NCBI GenBank assembly: GCA_012845835.1
Contig: JABAKD010000019.1
Coordinates: 9,855,736 to 9,919,735, forward strand
Source: Undaria pinnatifida
Lineage: Eukaryota > Sar > Phaeophyceae > Laminariales > Alariaceae
Length of the DNA: 64,000 nucleotides
Direction of reading: 5' to 3'
Under the pieces are notes generated by a model. It saw only the letters and a list, made by a program, of their open reading frames with translations, was not told the DNA's origin and did not search any database. Below, piece after piece: positions 1 through 11,900 of this stretch (position 1 is its first letter; each line of letters opens with the position of its first letter). A program made the position numbers and the translations under genes.

Positions 1-296
1 GGCACGGTGTCATATCAAAGAGAGTTTTTGTGAAGCGTGCCAGCGCCGGATACGCTTCTTCTTCGGCGTGTGCTCACAACAAAAACTCCAAGCGCGATAG
101 TTTTGTTTCGCACACAGTCTGCACACCGAAGTCATCCATCGGCGTACCAAGCGAAGCCGCGAACGGAAAAGAGTTTCAGTGGTTGTTACACCAGTTATTC
201 CGCCGCACAGGGATGAAACATGTCCACCTTTTCTTGTGCGGTCATCACCAAAACCCGCACGTGGAAAGAAGTAAATACAGAGGACTAAACACCCAC

Positions 297-571
297 CTCC
301 ATGCGTTTGGCGAGCATCCTGAACTGCAGCGAGCCGGTGTTTGGTGGGGCGCAGAACAGCAGCGAGTGCTCTACATTCACGATCGTCTCCGATTCATGCA
401 GCCACTGTCCCCTGCTTGACCGGGAGCACATTCGTACAACAGCGGAGTCATCCCACGCTAGTAACGATAGGAGTTGGACTTTTTGGGGGCAGGCGTTTGT
501 GACCGGGGGATTGAGCTCCTCAAGTGTAAAACCACTGTCTGATATGTTAATTCTACGAGTACGACTGCTTT
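297..571 (-). CDS. Possible sulfotransferase-like exon (partial)
   Basis: An open reading frame on the minus strand runs from an upstream in-frame stop near 572 to a consensus splice donor (ATGGAG followed by GTGGGT) at 297/296. Near its end it encodes VEHSLLFCAPPNTGSLQF and then RMLAKRME. The PPNTGS segment after a hydrophobic strand resembles the PAPS-binding loop (PKTGS/T) at the start of carbohydrate sulfotransferase domains. That is inference from one motif only. No matching second exon was found in positions 1-290, and no start was recognised. It lies on the same strand as the GT47 gene and downstream of its stop, so it would be a separate gene or a relic. Confidence 0.3.
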
Positions 572-2352
572 AGGAGTAGCGCATAAGGTTCCACGAACGA
601 TTAAATTCAACGTCATGGTTCGGGTGAGGTGTTGAGCTCCTCAGCACGTTGTTAGCTCAGAAACGTCAGCTGCACACCTAGCGCGGGATGACAAAGCGAA
701 TCAAAGGGCGGGCGTAGTACAGGGGACGGGGGGTAGGGCAGGACGCGAACGGGTACCAATGCTAATGTTTATCGTATATAACTCCCGCATTGACAACGTC
801 CTAATTCCCTTGCTCGGTACGCTTCGCCTCTTGTACACGATGTCGTTAAGCGGAACGCTTTCCTGCATATGACATTCTGTGACGGGGCATATCGCTTGTT
901 TAGTGCGGCCGTGCGGGTGGGGGTGAACAAAAGCAGCACGGAAACGGACAGCGCATCGGCGTTACTTCTTCTCAAGGGCCGAGCCTGCCTGCCAGCCAGC
1001 CCAACGCAGTACGAGACTTAACACTGCCACAACGGCGCTCTGTCAGGAAAAGATGTTTCGCTGGAAGTCCTACACATTGAAGGCGGAGTATAACGAAATA
1101 ACTTGATCTCGTTCGGCTCGAGGCCTAGTTTGGCTCGCTTAGTACAACGCGCCGATCTTCTCTCTAGCGAGAGCAGACATCAACACCACTTCTTGCGTGC
1201 GGCTGTCGTCTGGAAAAATAATGCCAATCAAACCCGACGACGTATGAAAACCGAATCTTATAACCGGAAATGTATATGAGGCAAGTATAACCCTCCCACT
1301 GTTGCGCTGCCCTTTCGAGATAGCAGGACGATCGAGGAGCAGCGACACGTCTTCACGTAGACCGATATAGAATCATGTCTGAACACGGGGTTTCTTACCT
1401 TTTGTCTTCCGGGGGGGGAAACTGCGCCGCCGTTCTCAGAGAGATCCTATGTGGAGACACCCCTCCCGAAGGGCAGCGCCACAGGCCCCCATCACCCAAG
1501 GTCGCCTGCACCTGAGGGCGCAATCGATCATAAGTTTGGGTCCGAATCAGGAAAATAAACAAAACGACAAACCACGTGCAAATATGCACATGGCGCGCTG
1601 ATCGACCCTCGCACAACACGGTGACCACCTCCCAACCATCGACGAGCTCTACCTCACGCCAAAGCTAGTATTTTCGATCTGCGAAAGCTTAAATGGGAGG
1701 ACAGGGGCTAAACTCGGGCAACGGTACGTCTTTCTCGAGTGCTATACTCCGTACACGAGGACTATACCTTTCTGTTATACTGTCTACTGCTGCTGTGCAT
1801 ATTGGGCTGGACCGACCGCTTCCGGAAAGGAAAAGAGGTGGGCGTTACACGAAGAGGGTGGAACGGGGCTCTCTACGCTGTGCCCACCATGCTTTCTTTA
1901 TTCGCAGCGAGGCCTTACGCCGCGAAACGGTGGAAGCACAGTACGCGATAGGAGGCAGCGCAGTATCTGGGGGAGGTCCGATACGCGAGGATAATCCTAC
2001 GCGCTTCTCACGAGGAAGAAAAACGATACCACAAACATATCGTATCGTGCGCACGCCTGCACCGATGCTTAAGCGGGATACCCATAGTAAGCAACTATCG
2101 TGTGGCGTCTGTGTTATTTGCAGGGGTTTTCACGGATTGGATCACGTCTCGCGGGTCGGATCGCATCATGGTGACCCGTCTCGTTTCGTGATATTTGGAA
2201 CGCTGCTGACCCGACCGGACCCGAAGGGTGAGGTTTCGAACACCTCCTGACTAAACCGGACGCGACCCGCAAGATTTTGAAAACATCTCGACCCAACCCG
2301 TGGGCCAAGTAATGACCCGTGAGCAGTTTTGGTTGTTATTTCTGGGCCCTTT
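572..2352. other. Stretch without an assigned gene
   Basis: No convincing gene was identified. One exon-like segment is visible on the minus strand at about 872-705: a good acceptor (ATATGCAG) is followed by more than 50 open codons starting ESVPLNDIVYKRRS. It matches no family I recognise and could belong upstream of the exon at 571-297. The segment around 2,150-2,310 is rich in repeats of GACCCG on both strands. The longer plus-strand frame at 1,693-2,250 has no recognisable domain. Confidence 0.4.
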
Positions 2353-2656
2353 TCAGCAGCGGGCACAATATTTAACTCCAACGCATACCTCTTGAAGAAA
2401 TCTTGATGCCGTTCCGTGGAAAGGCTCCATGTCGGTAACGTTCGGTCCGGTGGATACTCCGTACAAGATCGAGGATTGGGCTCGTACGAGGCCGTCGCGG
2501 AGTGTTGCCAGTTGCTCGTCCGATCTGTCAACATCCCGTGCGCGTTTGCGTCCGATATTTTCACCGAAACGACAATCGAGTGGTATTTCAAGTGCAACTT
2601 GGAAGACGTTTTGACCGGCTATTTTCATCCCTCCACACCCACTGTCGGCCATACAC
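2353..2656 (-). CDS. GT47 gene, exon 4 (C-terminus and stop)
   Basis: The exon starts after acceptor ACCAATAG with one base completing the arginine codon of exon 3. It encodes about 100 residues ending in KYCARC and a stop at 2,353. The segment NVFQVALEIP followed by DEQLATLRDGLVRAQ, SSILYG and FHGTASRFLQE matches the helical C-terminus of GT47 proteins. The exact acceptor is the least certain splice site: an extra small exon between 4,874 and 2,656 cannot be excluded. The total length being a multiple of three supports the model. Confidence 0.7.
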
Positions 2657-2960
2657 CTATTGGTATTCATGCAGACGCAGTAGAGTAAAGGGATGTACCG
2701 TATAGCAGAGAGAAAACTGAGTCGTGCGTGCACTCTCATGGTGGGGCGGCGATGATATTTCACCAGCTGAAGTCGAGTAGAGTAGGGTGAAGTCGAATAG
2801 TTCGTGCATACTCATGGTGGGGCGGCAATGCTCTTGTACCAGATGACTACACGAATCCTAAACAAACATTGGCTGGCCTCTGTACTGGCCTAGGGGTCAA
2901 TAAACACTGATAGGTCCATCATCAAACCGGCTGCTAGGACAGGTCATTCAATCAAAAACA

Positions 2961-2994
<34 letters not shown>

Positions 2995-5900
2995 GCAATC
3001 ATGCAATCAAACAATCAATCAATCCATCTATCCATCCATCAACCAATCAATCAATAAGTCAATGAATCAAAAGGTCACCCACTGGATGGGTCAGTTAGCA
3101 ATCCCACCAACCAATCGCCAAACCCATGGACCTACGACCCAACGACCCTCTCACAAACCAGTCAGCTGAAAGCAAAAATCACCTGGAAGACAGATTCTCA
3201 ACCAGGGCCGCCACTTGTCGAGTGGTGCCGAAGGTTCCCTCCTCCGCCACCACGGAGAAGTCTGAATAGTTCAGCCCAGTCCTTGCGTGATCGATCACAA
3301 AAACGACAACGGGCGGCAGCGATAGTCAATCACTGTACGTCTCTGGCAAACTACCAACCCACGTGGGGTATAGCAGTTGTTTTTGCCTGTTGTTGAGTGG
3401 TTCCCGTGTAAGTCTATTTCCCGTTTCGCTTCTGGTCCGGGGTCACACTATACCGTGGGCCTCCTTATTTTCTTCGTTCGATTCCCCGGGTCGCCTACGA
3501 TTTCCCAGTGATTATGGACTTGCGTCCGACACATTTCCAGCCTGATCCACCTGCGGAATTGGCGTCGGTGCAACAGCTCACCACCCGCCTTAACACAGCA
3601 GCAACGGCAGCGGGCAATCGGCCCATGAAATCCCGATATTTCGCCCGACCGGATCCTTACCGGCGGCGCCGAAAGGAGAAATATAAGCTAGAGGCGGGGA
3701 GGGAGGGGAGGGAGTGTGACTGGGGGTCGTGCGACAACAACTTTCAGTGCAGATGCGGGAGCGCCTACCAAGAGGTTTGCGTAGGGGGGGGGGGGGGGGG
3801 GGGTCTTGTGCGGAGGTTCTGCTACCGGGGTGGTGAGGACTGAGGAGTGTTAGCCAATCAATGCCGGTCCGATCGATACAATGTGCAACGGAACGGAACA
3901 ATCGATTGCAAACCCCGTCAAAATGATGTGCGACCGTGAGGGCTCAAAACAGCGAGCACGACACGCCTCATAGTGCTGCGGTACTCTGTAGCTGCAGATG
4001 CCAAAAGTCCTTCGGATGATAAGAGTCGGCGCCGCAAAACAACGACGGGTGACGATGACAGCAAGGCACAACCAAACAAGCGGTATTGTAGCATTATACC
4101 TCCATTTTCTCAACCGAGTTTAGGCCGCTCAAGACGGACTGTTAGGCGCATATACGGTGTGGAAGCAGCGTAACAAACGAGTACACGCGGCGGTGACTCA
4201 ACGCAACAGCTTGACTTAAATCGAAACCGAAATGTACTAAAGCGGTAGCTACTCACGCGAATGTGTCTGACTCGGGGTGTGACCCCCGTACTAACCCCTA
4301 CACGGGACACCCCACTAATCCTAAGTGTGACCCCTCTACTAGCCCTACACGGGACCGCCTACTAATCTAGACGTACCCCACCTACTAACGCTGAACGTGA
4401 CCCCACTACCGTAGCCGACGCGTGCTACGGTAGAGGGTGCACCACGTTTTTTCTGAGGCTCGTCGATTAGGGAGGTTAAGACGTGGCATTCTTAACCCAA
4501 AGCCTGATTTGGACAAGAACAAAACCGCTACCGGATGAAAAATCCCATGGCTTAGGCACACAACGAGAATCATGCAAACCAAATGGCCTATTTCTGGCGG
4601 TTTTGGGCTAAGTGGAGCACCGTCAACCAGAAACCATTTTTGACGAAAAAGGCTACCTCTGTCGTAGCACGCGTCAGCCTAGGTTGCATCCGCTAGCTGG
4701 CGCCTCCAACGGCATCTGCTAGTAGACTACGGTGGCGACCTTTACGACAACCCCGCTCCGCCCGACTCCATTCCCCAATTTCTGCGTCAAGCCGAAAAAC
4801 ACAGACAACCGAGAACCCAAAAGGCGTTGGAGGTAGCTGCAGCAACTTTGGAAGATCTTTGTCGTGGGCTTACCGCACGAAGGGTAGGGCCTTGACTTCT
4901 TCAGTGGTCATTACCGGAATGCAGCCGGCCGATACGGCGTCGAAGATTCGACGACTCGAAACCGTGTCCCCTCTCGGGCAAAAGCAAAACCTGCTTTGAA
5001 AAAATAATCACGTAGAAACAACGCTTGAATTCCGCACCACTGTTCAGGGGCCACCCTTTCGACCCGCGTTTGGAGCTGCGCGAGGGACAAGGGGCGATAC
5101 AATAGGGCAAAAACTATGCCTGCTTTCAGCGCAATCGGTGCAGGGAGCGATACAGCAAGAGCAGCTGGCGACGCAGAGGGAAAAAATGAAAAAAATGAAA
5201 ACTGTTGTTGGTGATAACTCAGCACGATCGGCTCGACATTTCAAGTCACAACACCACTCAGCCACAACATGTTAGTTGGTTATGCAACACCATGCGCTAG
5301 ACTACCCAGACAAAACCAGTGGCTTGAGTGGCCTACTGGATAGTGCCGTAAAACCAACATACTCGAATTAATCGGGGTGATTAAGCAATCACTGCAGCGG
5401 GAGACAAACGTCCCTTCGGCCTCAACACGGACAACGATGTAGAAAAAGGCCCTTTATCGCGTGAAACTAAACGAGGTGGAAAACACACAAAACCAACGGG
5501 CAGAGCCTACACCAAGTAACACCACACCGTTGAGCAACAAACACTACGTATTTCAACGGATCAAGATCTCTAATATTAATCACATCAAGAAACAATGAGC
5601 CCACAAAACGATATCGAAATAAAACCCAACCTAAACCTACCCAAACGCTCAGCACAGACAAATACAACGCCTGCTTCCATGTTTCGAAGGGCTCAGATGT
5701 CGAGGCGATCCTTGCGTTCGACCGTGGGCGCCCTCCAGTCCCAACCCCCCTCATGCGTGCGTCATTCACGTCTGCCTGACTCTGCATCCTGCGCCATTCA
5801 GTGCGCTAACCTGCTGCGGGCCATGTTGTCTGCGAAGACCAATGGACCCTCATTCCAGACCCCGCCGTTGTCCCCCAGCTCAATGAGGCTGTTCGGCGAC

Positions 5901-8900
5901 ATGTATTTCACGACCTGGAGACCAGACGTCGTTGGATCGTAACCACGACCATCCAACCCACCAGCCAACCAATCATCCAGTCAGGCAGCGCAGCGTTTCG
6001 TAGAACCGCACAACAAGAAATATAAAAGAAACAGAGTTAGTGGTCGGTTTCTGAACAGTTTAGTGAGCGGACAATAGCCATCCATCCCCTCCCGTGCGTG
6101 ATTGAGGAGCCGGTTCTTGAGTGCAGGTGTGGCAATTTCTCATGCGGTATTGCCGTTCCTTTGGGTCAGCACTCTAATCTGCGGTAACACGCGCTTATCG
6201 CTGGTTCAAAAACGAGTTGTTCGAAGTGTGTGGCTCGGAAAAATCATTGCAGGAGGGTAACTTCAAGTGTCGAGTTTTCGTGCAATTTAGAGTCTAGGAC
6301 GTAAGAAATGTCGTGTAAACGCTATGGTACCTGGTATATACATACGATAAAAGTATCACACACAGCTTGCAAAGATGCTTTTCCACGAAATCTCCGATCT
6401 CACAGCCATTCATTGCTGAAGTGTGTTTCTTGTTTGGAACATGTACGAAGACACCTTTTCGCTTGTTCGACCTATATACATCCATGTTCCATGTTACAGA
6501 ACCCCTGAAACACGGAGAGAGCTCCACTGTTCTTAACACCTATGTTTAATAGCTCGGAAAAAAACTATTGTCGGTCATTTCAGTGTCCTGCGCATAGTAT
6601 GCTGGGCTACTGTACACGTTTCTGCGACTAATGCTTGTCAAGTTTTTTATACGCCGCATCCCAATTATTACCGTCGTGAGAATAGATGTGTGGATCGTAC
6701 TGCACGCCAATAACGCAGCAACTGTCTCAAAGTCGGCGAAGGGCTTTGCTAATACGGCGTCAGTCATTGTGACCGTCTTCGAAGTATCAGGCCTCGTGTG
6801 TTCTACATTAGTACGGACACCATGTTGCTGCAAGCACGGGACCAGACATCCCAGGCTCCAAAGTTCGTCATCGAATAGCAGGGCAACGGTAAAAACAGAC
6901 GCTGCAATTCATGTACTTGGCGCCTTTATCCCCAAAAATGCTGACCTCATGGCTGAGATCAATCGACGGCCCCGACTCATGAGGACATGCTGCAGATGGT
7001 TAGGTCCAGATCTGTACGATAGAACGACCGCCCCGCTCAACCAGAAAGTCCGCATGCTCAAGGCCGGGGTGATCAAGAACCTGTTGTTGTACGGGTGCGT
7101 GGTGTGCACGCTTGCCGCGCAGAATCATGCCAAGTTCCGATCACCACACCACAAAGTGTTCCGCCGAATCGTTTTCTTTCAGCGTCGTATTGACCACATC
7201 AATCTCGCGTACGTCAAAGCCCTCAAGAAGATGACATCCGAGAGTATCGAAACGACCATCTGTAAATGGGACGTTCTTCGTCGTGGCGGCAATGACACAG
7301 CAGAACGAGGGACTGTTACCTAATCGTGCGATGTTCTCGCCGATAGCCGGTGGGGAGCATCCGGGAACAGGTAGCTCACCGAGGGACTGGCACTTTTGTC
7401 TGGTTGACCTTGCGTTTCTTCGATCTAAACACGGCGCAAAAGGAACATCGTCCGATGCTCTTTGAAGTGGAAAACGTGCTGCGAGTCACTGCATCATAAA
7501 AAGCGAGCACGTGGTACAGTAGGATACTCAGAGAAACCAAATGATTCATGGTCAGGTGGCACCACGAAGAGCCAAAGCAGAGGTATGATTGCCACGCACC
7601 TCGGATGCGTCGCACTCGAAGAAAAGCGGGGGGTTGGGAAACCACGGTCGAAAAAAGCCAGAAGGAGACCGTAGACAGGGTAGCGAGGCACCAAGGCCCC
7701 TACTCGTAGTTGGCAAGACCTCTTTACACAACATTGCTGCGTCTGCCTTGAATCCGATTGACTTTTCTCTTGGTTCGAGAGCCTGTTGCCTGCCCGTGAT
7801 AATGTCTTTGTCGTTGTCGTTGTCGATGCCGTTGTCGTTGCGGTTGCGACTGCTGTTGCTGTTGCTGTTGTTGTTGTTGCTTGCCTCATCCCCTCCGGGG
7901 GGGGGAGCGCCAGCCGATACTGCGATAGTACAACTCCTGGTGTGTTAGTTTTCACTATTTGTAAATGTTTGCCTTTTTTATATCCCTTTCCTTATCCCTC
8001 AATTCCTTTTGTGTATGTTTTTTGTATGCTTGGGTATGATACGGATAAGACGACGGTTGAGTATAGTAGGGGTTTCCAGTGATAGGTTGGCGACATGGTA
8101 GTGGGATTTCGGGATGGTGGAATTATTCTGGCTATTTCGCCGTCTTCTCGTTGTTCTTGTTCCACCGAGTGAGCCCTCTTCTCTCCGCGTTGCGTCCAGG
8201 CATGGAGCTGTGTTAATATAATTTATTGATTATGTATTTATCCACGTGCTGCTGACCCACCACCCCACGGCTACTTGTGCAACGGGTAAGCCATCTACGC
8301 TTCGTAGGGATCAACAAACACGATATTTATCGCGTACCGTACGCGGTACTATCCCTGCTCGAAGCAAAGGGTGTTGAACAACAAGAGCCCTACCTGTGAA
8401 AGGGAGCGAACCCGGTGTCTTATTTGAACCACGCCTGAGGGCGACATCAAAATGGTCAATGTGGACGTGAAAGCGTTGGCAGAGCGAGCGAGGATCTCTC
8501 AGCGGGCCAAGATATGGGAGCTGAAAGACCGCTCGCAATCAGAGACCAACTCGAGAAAGAAATCGAGGGTGGCTTCCGCTATGGTTTCCGGACCACATAC
8601 CAGATTTCGGCCGGAGGGGACGAGTTCTACGGAATCGAAGGTTGCATTGGGAAAAGTAAACTCATCACTTGCGAGTACTCCCAAGTACTCTTCGAGCTCT
8701 CCACCTTCTCTCTACAACAAGAGCAAATGCGAGAGATTTCGCAACCACCTCAGATACCAGAGAGGGAAGCGGGCGTGGCTAGATGTGAGTCACAGCTCGT
8801 AATCCCACTAAAGACTGGGAGTGAGAGCATTGCAGAGCAGTCGCAGGAGCAGCAGGAACAGCAGCAGTTCGAGAAGGAGGAAAATTGAATGGTGGTTGAG

Positions 8901-11900
8901 GCTTGCAGAAATGAGGTGGAATTAGAGACGAGGGGGAAAGAGCAGGAGGAGCTCTTGCAGCTGCCATTGGAGCAGCAGCAGCAGCTGTAAACCCCGGCGG
9001 CACCACCCCCTGTTTGGAAGCCACAGCTCGTAATCCCACTATTAGTACTTAGACTGGGAGCGAGAGCACTGCACAGCAGCAGCCGCAGGAGCAGCAGCAG
9101 CAGTTTAAGACGGAGATACGAAGCGTAGTGATTGACGCGTGTAAAGCGAAGGTGAAGTTTGAGACGGGGGAGAAGGGGTGGCTCGACGATTTGGTTGTGA
9201 AAACAAATTACGAGCCGCATCTGTCATGCTTTGTGCGAGCGCCGGCTTCTGAGCCCATGACCTATGGACTCGTTCCGGGATCGGCACAAGGTGGCTGGTC
9301 GCGTTGGAGGACGCTGGGCGTGGGACGCACGGACACCCAGGCGGTGAGTCCTTCCCACCGTTTGCACCAGACTAAGGCACCAATCAGGCCATGTCATGTA
9401 GACTTTTTTCCGCACCAATCAGGTCATGTCATGTAGGCTTTTCTCCGTCTGTATCGTTGTCTTCATTCTAGAGTAATACAGCAGGTAGTGCACGGTTGCT
9501 GTGTGAAAAAGACATCACATGACCTGCCGCGATATATGATACTGCTAAACAGACTGACTAAAATCATCCTGTTGACCCTGATAGCTACACTGTAGCTGTA
9601 AGGGGAGTCGCCGACCTATATCCTTAATGAGGACACACAACTCGTAATGCGCGCGATCGGAGTATCACACACAGCTTGCAAAGATGAGTTTCGACGAAAT
9701 CTTCGATCTCACAGCTGGAGTGTATTTTAATTTTTATAATATGATACTGCTAACTACAAGGGCTCCGCATGGGCGCCGGCATTCGCCGGCGCCCATGCCT
9801 CGGGTAGGGGAGGGCAGCACTTCGACAACTTAAGGTGTAGCTGTCCGATTTGGCATGCATTGAACTTTAAAGTAATGCCAAGAAGTTAATACGAACATGG
9901 GATTATAAAAGTCATGATTTGACAGAAAAAAAACGTAATATTATACAACAAAGAAGGCAAGGATAGGCGAAACACACTATGTTAAATGCGCCGTCAAGTA
10001 AACGTTGGCGTCTATCAAACAAAAATACCGAAAATAGTATTATTGAGAACCTGCGTCGCCTCTAGGCGAAACGAAAGAGGCCTTGGCATTAATGAAGAGA
10101 CTGCACTGCTGTCCCCGTGGCAATGGAGGTTCGAAGTCGACAGGATGCAAAGTCGGTTTGCATCAAACGTCGGCATGGGGCCATGTCAGCCGGCGAGGTT
10201 TTGGAAGAAGATTACTTTGTGTGTTACGTGAAGGCTGTCGCATTGATTGGTCTGCGTGGTTGCGGGCGAGGAGAAGAACGAAGAAGAGGGGGGCGATCTC
10301 TCGTTGCGTCGGCGTTGTCTAAGATAGGTGCGGGGGTGGCTTTGCTCGTACGGGAGGTTGGCGTAGCGCTTCTTCTCTGTTTTTTCTCGAGAAGGCGGGA
10401 TATGTGTGTCTGCTATCTTTGCTTCGTGGGTGCTTTCACGTTGTCGAAATCGGACGCGTCCCCTCAATACATAATATCCGGAGTGTCTCTACCATGACGA
10501 CTGCTGATGGTGCCGTGCGTATTTCCCAGAGACTGGAGTATTATTTACTGGTAGAAATATCATATACCTTTCTTTGCAACATTTTTTTTTCTTCATCCCA
10601 TTTATCATCCCCGCACCATTCTCGCGCTCCCTGCCAGTAGTAACTCAGATCCGGGGTCACATAGCGGGCCCTCCTCCTCCCTCCCAACTTCGGCACGTGC
10701 CTTCATTTTTACCGCGAGCAGAATCGAGCATTTTCTTCCCTCGTCGACTCGCGTCGAATTGTACCTAGCAGGCGCTCTCAGCAGTTGATCTCTTTTTTTG
10801 ATTGCATTTTTGCAAGTAAAGTCAAATTTCATCGTGGTGGGTGTCGAACTCAAGGAGAACCAAACGTTGTAGGTAATCGAGGCTAAAACCACTAGACCAC
10901 CGGGGCGGCCGGCTGACAATTGATTAAAACGAAACAGGATCTTTGCATAGGGTTCAAAATCGTGTTGGCAGAAAAACCAAATTTGCAGGACGCAGCTGAA
11001 AGGTCAAGAAACAGGCAATATTTCAGTTGTTGTTGTCCTCACATTAACTCGCACAATCCAGTCCGTGGTCACAGGACTGGTTCCAGTCACTCTGGAGCAG
11101 AGGGCTACCCTAGGGAAAAACACAAACAACCCAAGGTGGTACACGCGTAAATCACAGCTGACGCAATTCATGCCTCCACCAGAAACATATTAAAGTGAGA
11201 TCGGGAGTCAGTATACGATGTGCCAGGTCCATACCGGTGCATACGTCTCATTACTCGCGCCTGGGAAACCGACTACTAATATACCGCTTGCCACCCGAGA
11301 AAGACTACCCCGTATATCACACGTAGTATCTATCACTACGCATACGCACAACAGACGCAATTCAATTGGAAAGAAGAAACAAAGAACAAAGAAGAGAAAG
11401 GGAATGAAATGTGTGTGTGTGTGTTCTTCACATTAAACCGTTCTTCTACTCGTCGACATCCAGCACACCCAGTGTCCGTACTGATTCTTCACCCTAGAAA
11501 GATCAGCTCTGTGGTCACAAGCCACGACACGGAGATAATGCATCGTAATGCATTCGACAACGCAATGTCATGCCCTAGTACTGGGTACGACAGGCACAAC
11601 ATACATACGTCAGCAACAGAAATACATTGGAAGAGAGAAATACGAAATAAACAAAAACAAAAACAAAAACAAAAAACAAAAAAAACAAAATAAGAAAACA
11701 AATAAAAACAAAGATAAAAATAAAACAAAAAATGAAACAAACAAAATGAAGGGGAAATCGAAGAAACAACCCAACCGCAAAGGAGAGCCAAAGCTCGGAA
11801 AAGAAACATAATAAATGGGTGCATGGGGCCAAGAAAAAGAAAATAATAATAAATTTCGGGGGGTCTACTGGCGAGGCTGCCACCAGAACGGGATGTCACA

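Larger units (their letters stand above)
2657..4873 (-). other. GT47 intron 3
   Basis: About 2.2 kb without recognisable coding sequence. It contains an imperfect direct duplication (around 2,728-2,760 and 2,795-2,830, sharing CTCATGGTGGGGCGGC), a tetranucleotide repeat, a G20 tract, a 48-bp tandem repeat and a MITE-like element, listed separately. Open frames here, for example plus 3,508-3,843, run through the G tract and are not convincing genes. Confidence 0.55.

Noticed and set aside
1693-2250. 185-codon plus-strand frame as a gene
   Set aside because: No recognisable domain, mixed composition, and it overlaps similarly long antisense frames.
2948-3068. CRISPR-like array
   Set aside because: It is a simple tetranucleotide microsatellite without spacers; the DNA is eukaryotic.
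4901-5225. Minus-strand frames of 69-104 codons overlapping GT47 exon 3
   Set aside because: The conserved GT47 motif is in the third frame; these are shadows.
11489-11899. Phe/Leu-rich 'membrane protein' frames at 11.5-11.9, 22.5-22.9 and 25.1-25.5 kb
   Set aside because: They read the CAAAAA-type repeats of family B in the opposite strand; the same artefact occurs at each copy.
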